Under the pieces are notes generated by a model. The model was not told where the DNA came from and made no database searches. It worked only from the letters and a program-made list of their open reading frames with translations. From Siderastrea radians (Eukaryota; Cnidaria; Anthozoa; Scleractinia; Rhizangiidae): a stretch of DNA of 64,000 nt. Each line of letters starts with the position of its first letter. Position 1 is the first letter of the stretch. The position numbers were made by a program, and so were the translations under genes. The stretch is from assembly GCA_964017195.1 (NCBI GenBank), contig OZ024892.1, forward strand, positions 14,416,071-14,480,070. Reading direction: 5' to 3'. Of this stretch, positions 62,201-64,000 are shown in pieces.

Positions 62201-64000
62201 TATACGTACTACCTTTATAAAGACAGTCCCTAAGCTTTCAGCTGTAAGTAGTACATAGAAAGCCCCTGGGCGTTCTCTGTTATTCCTGCTCATAGCTTCT
62301 CTACTTATAGGGTATCAGATCATATCCCACGAACACAGAAGTCGAACAAAGAAAGATTGTTTTGGCAAGATAATAACGCTTCTGTTCCACGGGTTGCATT
62401 GTCTACTATAATGTTAAAACAATAGTATTCAGTCTTCAGCTCAGTGCTGTCAGTAAAGGCCGTTCACTATAAGGACGTCACTGCACGATTCCATTTTTGT
62501 ATGTTTACATATTTATGATGACATTTCACAATTAATAATTATAATAATATTTCTCTTAATCTACAACAATAAACTGAAACCCTCAAAATAACGATGAAAT
62601 TAATTTCCCAATATTAACACTAACAATGGTATTCCACTCTTGCCGATATCCAACTCGGCGCTGTGTTCCTCGTTAGCCGTGAGGTTAAGCACGACTCGAT
62701 TTTAAATAACCTGTTAGAAGATGGAAGTAAACGCTTCTATTTGAAATGCGTCTGATATTTTATATTAGTCGTTCTATGGATTGCTTTCAAACAATGAATG
62801 GCGTATATCAGACGATGTATTTATGTTACTTGGTTTACGGGTCTTTGGGCAATATGTTTGATGGTAAACTGTATTGACTTGCACGGTGGAAATCGATTCT
62901 CACTAAGAGAAATTAAAGAGAAGGCCCAGTTGTGAGAGCACTCCAGCCTCGTTTCCATTCATCTTTGGTGCTGAATCAAATGTGACATCTCCCGTAGAGC
63001 TCTTCGGGAAGGCCTCCCACTGTCACTCGGTGACGCATAAAGGCCTGGGGACGAGGCTGATAGCACTTGTCTCTCGCCAGTGTGTCCCGGCAAGAGAGGA
63101 TGAAAGAAGAGAGCGAATCCCCCATACATGGACCTCTTCCGATGAAAATTATTTGAAATCTATTTTGGTTCTGTCTCATACCGCGCGGTTATTTTAAGGA
63201 CGACAGCTCATTGGCCAGTTAGAATGACGCCATGTAGTTTTGGATTGTTGACATGGATACAACAGATAAAAATAACTTTTGCAGTATGTGTCGAGCTAAA
63301 AATAAATTTCAATTAATTATCAGGGGCACGGGGACTCACTCTCTTAGTTCATCGTCTCTTGGTCCCGGCTTCAAATTTGGAAGGGAGTTGACTCCATTGT
63401 GGTGGTAGGGTTCACACTTGTTGGTTGTCATGGTTATTGACTCTGCTTCGACAGTTTTCTCCTGTTTCTCCAATTAACATTTAACACAGGCTAAAAACAA
63501 TATGGAGAGGACAAAAACAATATGGAGATAAAATTTCTTACCATGTTACTCTAAGAGTTACCAGTTTTAGCCAATCAAATCAGTTTATTTTGAGAGGCGG
63601 TTTTTCACAGTAACATTACCGTCAACAAACCAATCAGAGGAGGGAAAGTAGTAATGTTACTAATGGAGCGAAACAGATGTTTTTCATATCTCGTCAAAAC
63701 AAGCAAGAAAGTTAGTGGTAATCATCAAGAGGACTCAAGAAAGGTACAGCTAGCATTAGAGATTCTTTTCTTGACAAAACATGGGAAATAAATGTTTAAC
63801 TCTAGTGAGGTTTGTCTCGGCTCACGAGAGTTGTTTATGTCTGATCCTAAATTAGTCTCGAGGTCACCACTTGAGATCAATTGCTTATTTTTTCCGACAG
63901 TATTCGTATCAGCTAACTATCACTCACGTAACATTACTGAGTGCTAACCAATCCCAGGAGCGCAGGCATATGTCTGTATCGGCTCACGATGACAACTAGC
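59288..64000. other. gene-free AT-rich flank
   Basis: No coding frame with a recognisable domain, no RNA gene and no long repeat array. Short inverted CAGCCTCG motifs at 62946 and 63052 hint at a small MITE. Confidence 0.45.

Overview
The window looks like animal genomic DNA, most likely from an anthozoan cnidarian (coral or sea anemone). This is inferred from single-exon rhodopsin-class receptor genes in AT-rich DNA full of MITEs and DNA transposons, and no species marker was seen. The flanks are AT-rich and almost gene-free; the interior carries one long, visibly GC-richer insertion.

Positions 6063-27602 (21,540 bp) are one complete endogenous Polinton/Maverick (adintovirus-like) element. 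It starts with AG and ends with CT, is flanked by a perfect 6-bp target duplication (CATTTG at 6057-6062 and 27603-27608), and has long terminal inverted repeats. It encodes a protein-primed family B DNA polymerase, a retrovirus-type integrase with a chromodomain, a packaging ATPase, an adenain-type protease, a hexon-like double-jelly-roll major capsid protein, two tandem minor-capsid-type proteins, several small basic core-like proteins, a phospholipase A2-like protein, a two-transmembrane protein, a GRF zinc-finger protein, a SLOG-domain nucleotide-binding protein and a tRNA-like gene. TATA boxes precede many genes. PolB and a plus-strand regulatory-looking region diverge from one bidirectional promoter (10846-11058). 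The virion block runs on the minus strand from 24118 to 12671. A SLOG gene diverges on the plus strand at 24324. Several frames are broken by single-base changes, mostly at homopolymers, and one by two in-frame stops, so the copy is young but decayed, or the assembly has indel errors. The right end (25.9-27.2 kb) is a scrambled inverted relic of the polB/promoter end, filled with a short degenerate repeat.

Right of the element, 28.8-41.5 kb and 48.75-56.1 kb are two copies of a segmental duplication, each with one intact, closely related class A GPCR gene on the minus strand (30264-31208 and 52029-52973). A degraded third receptor fragment lies at 43190-43445. The first copy is split by a 7.5-kb DNA transposon (32654-40190) with a TAA target duplication. 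The second copy keeps the matching empty site, so the transposon arrived after the duplication. The second copy has its own 1.9-kb insertion. A 64-bp satellite array (45888-46902) lies between the copies. A third, unrelated aminergic-looking GPCR is at 58274-59287 on the plus strand. I see no gene in 1-6056 or after 59290.
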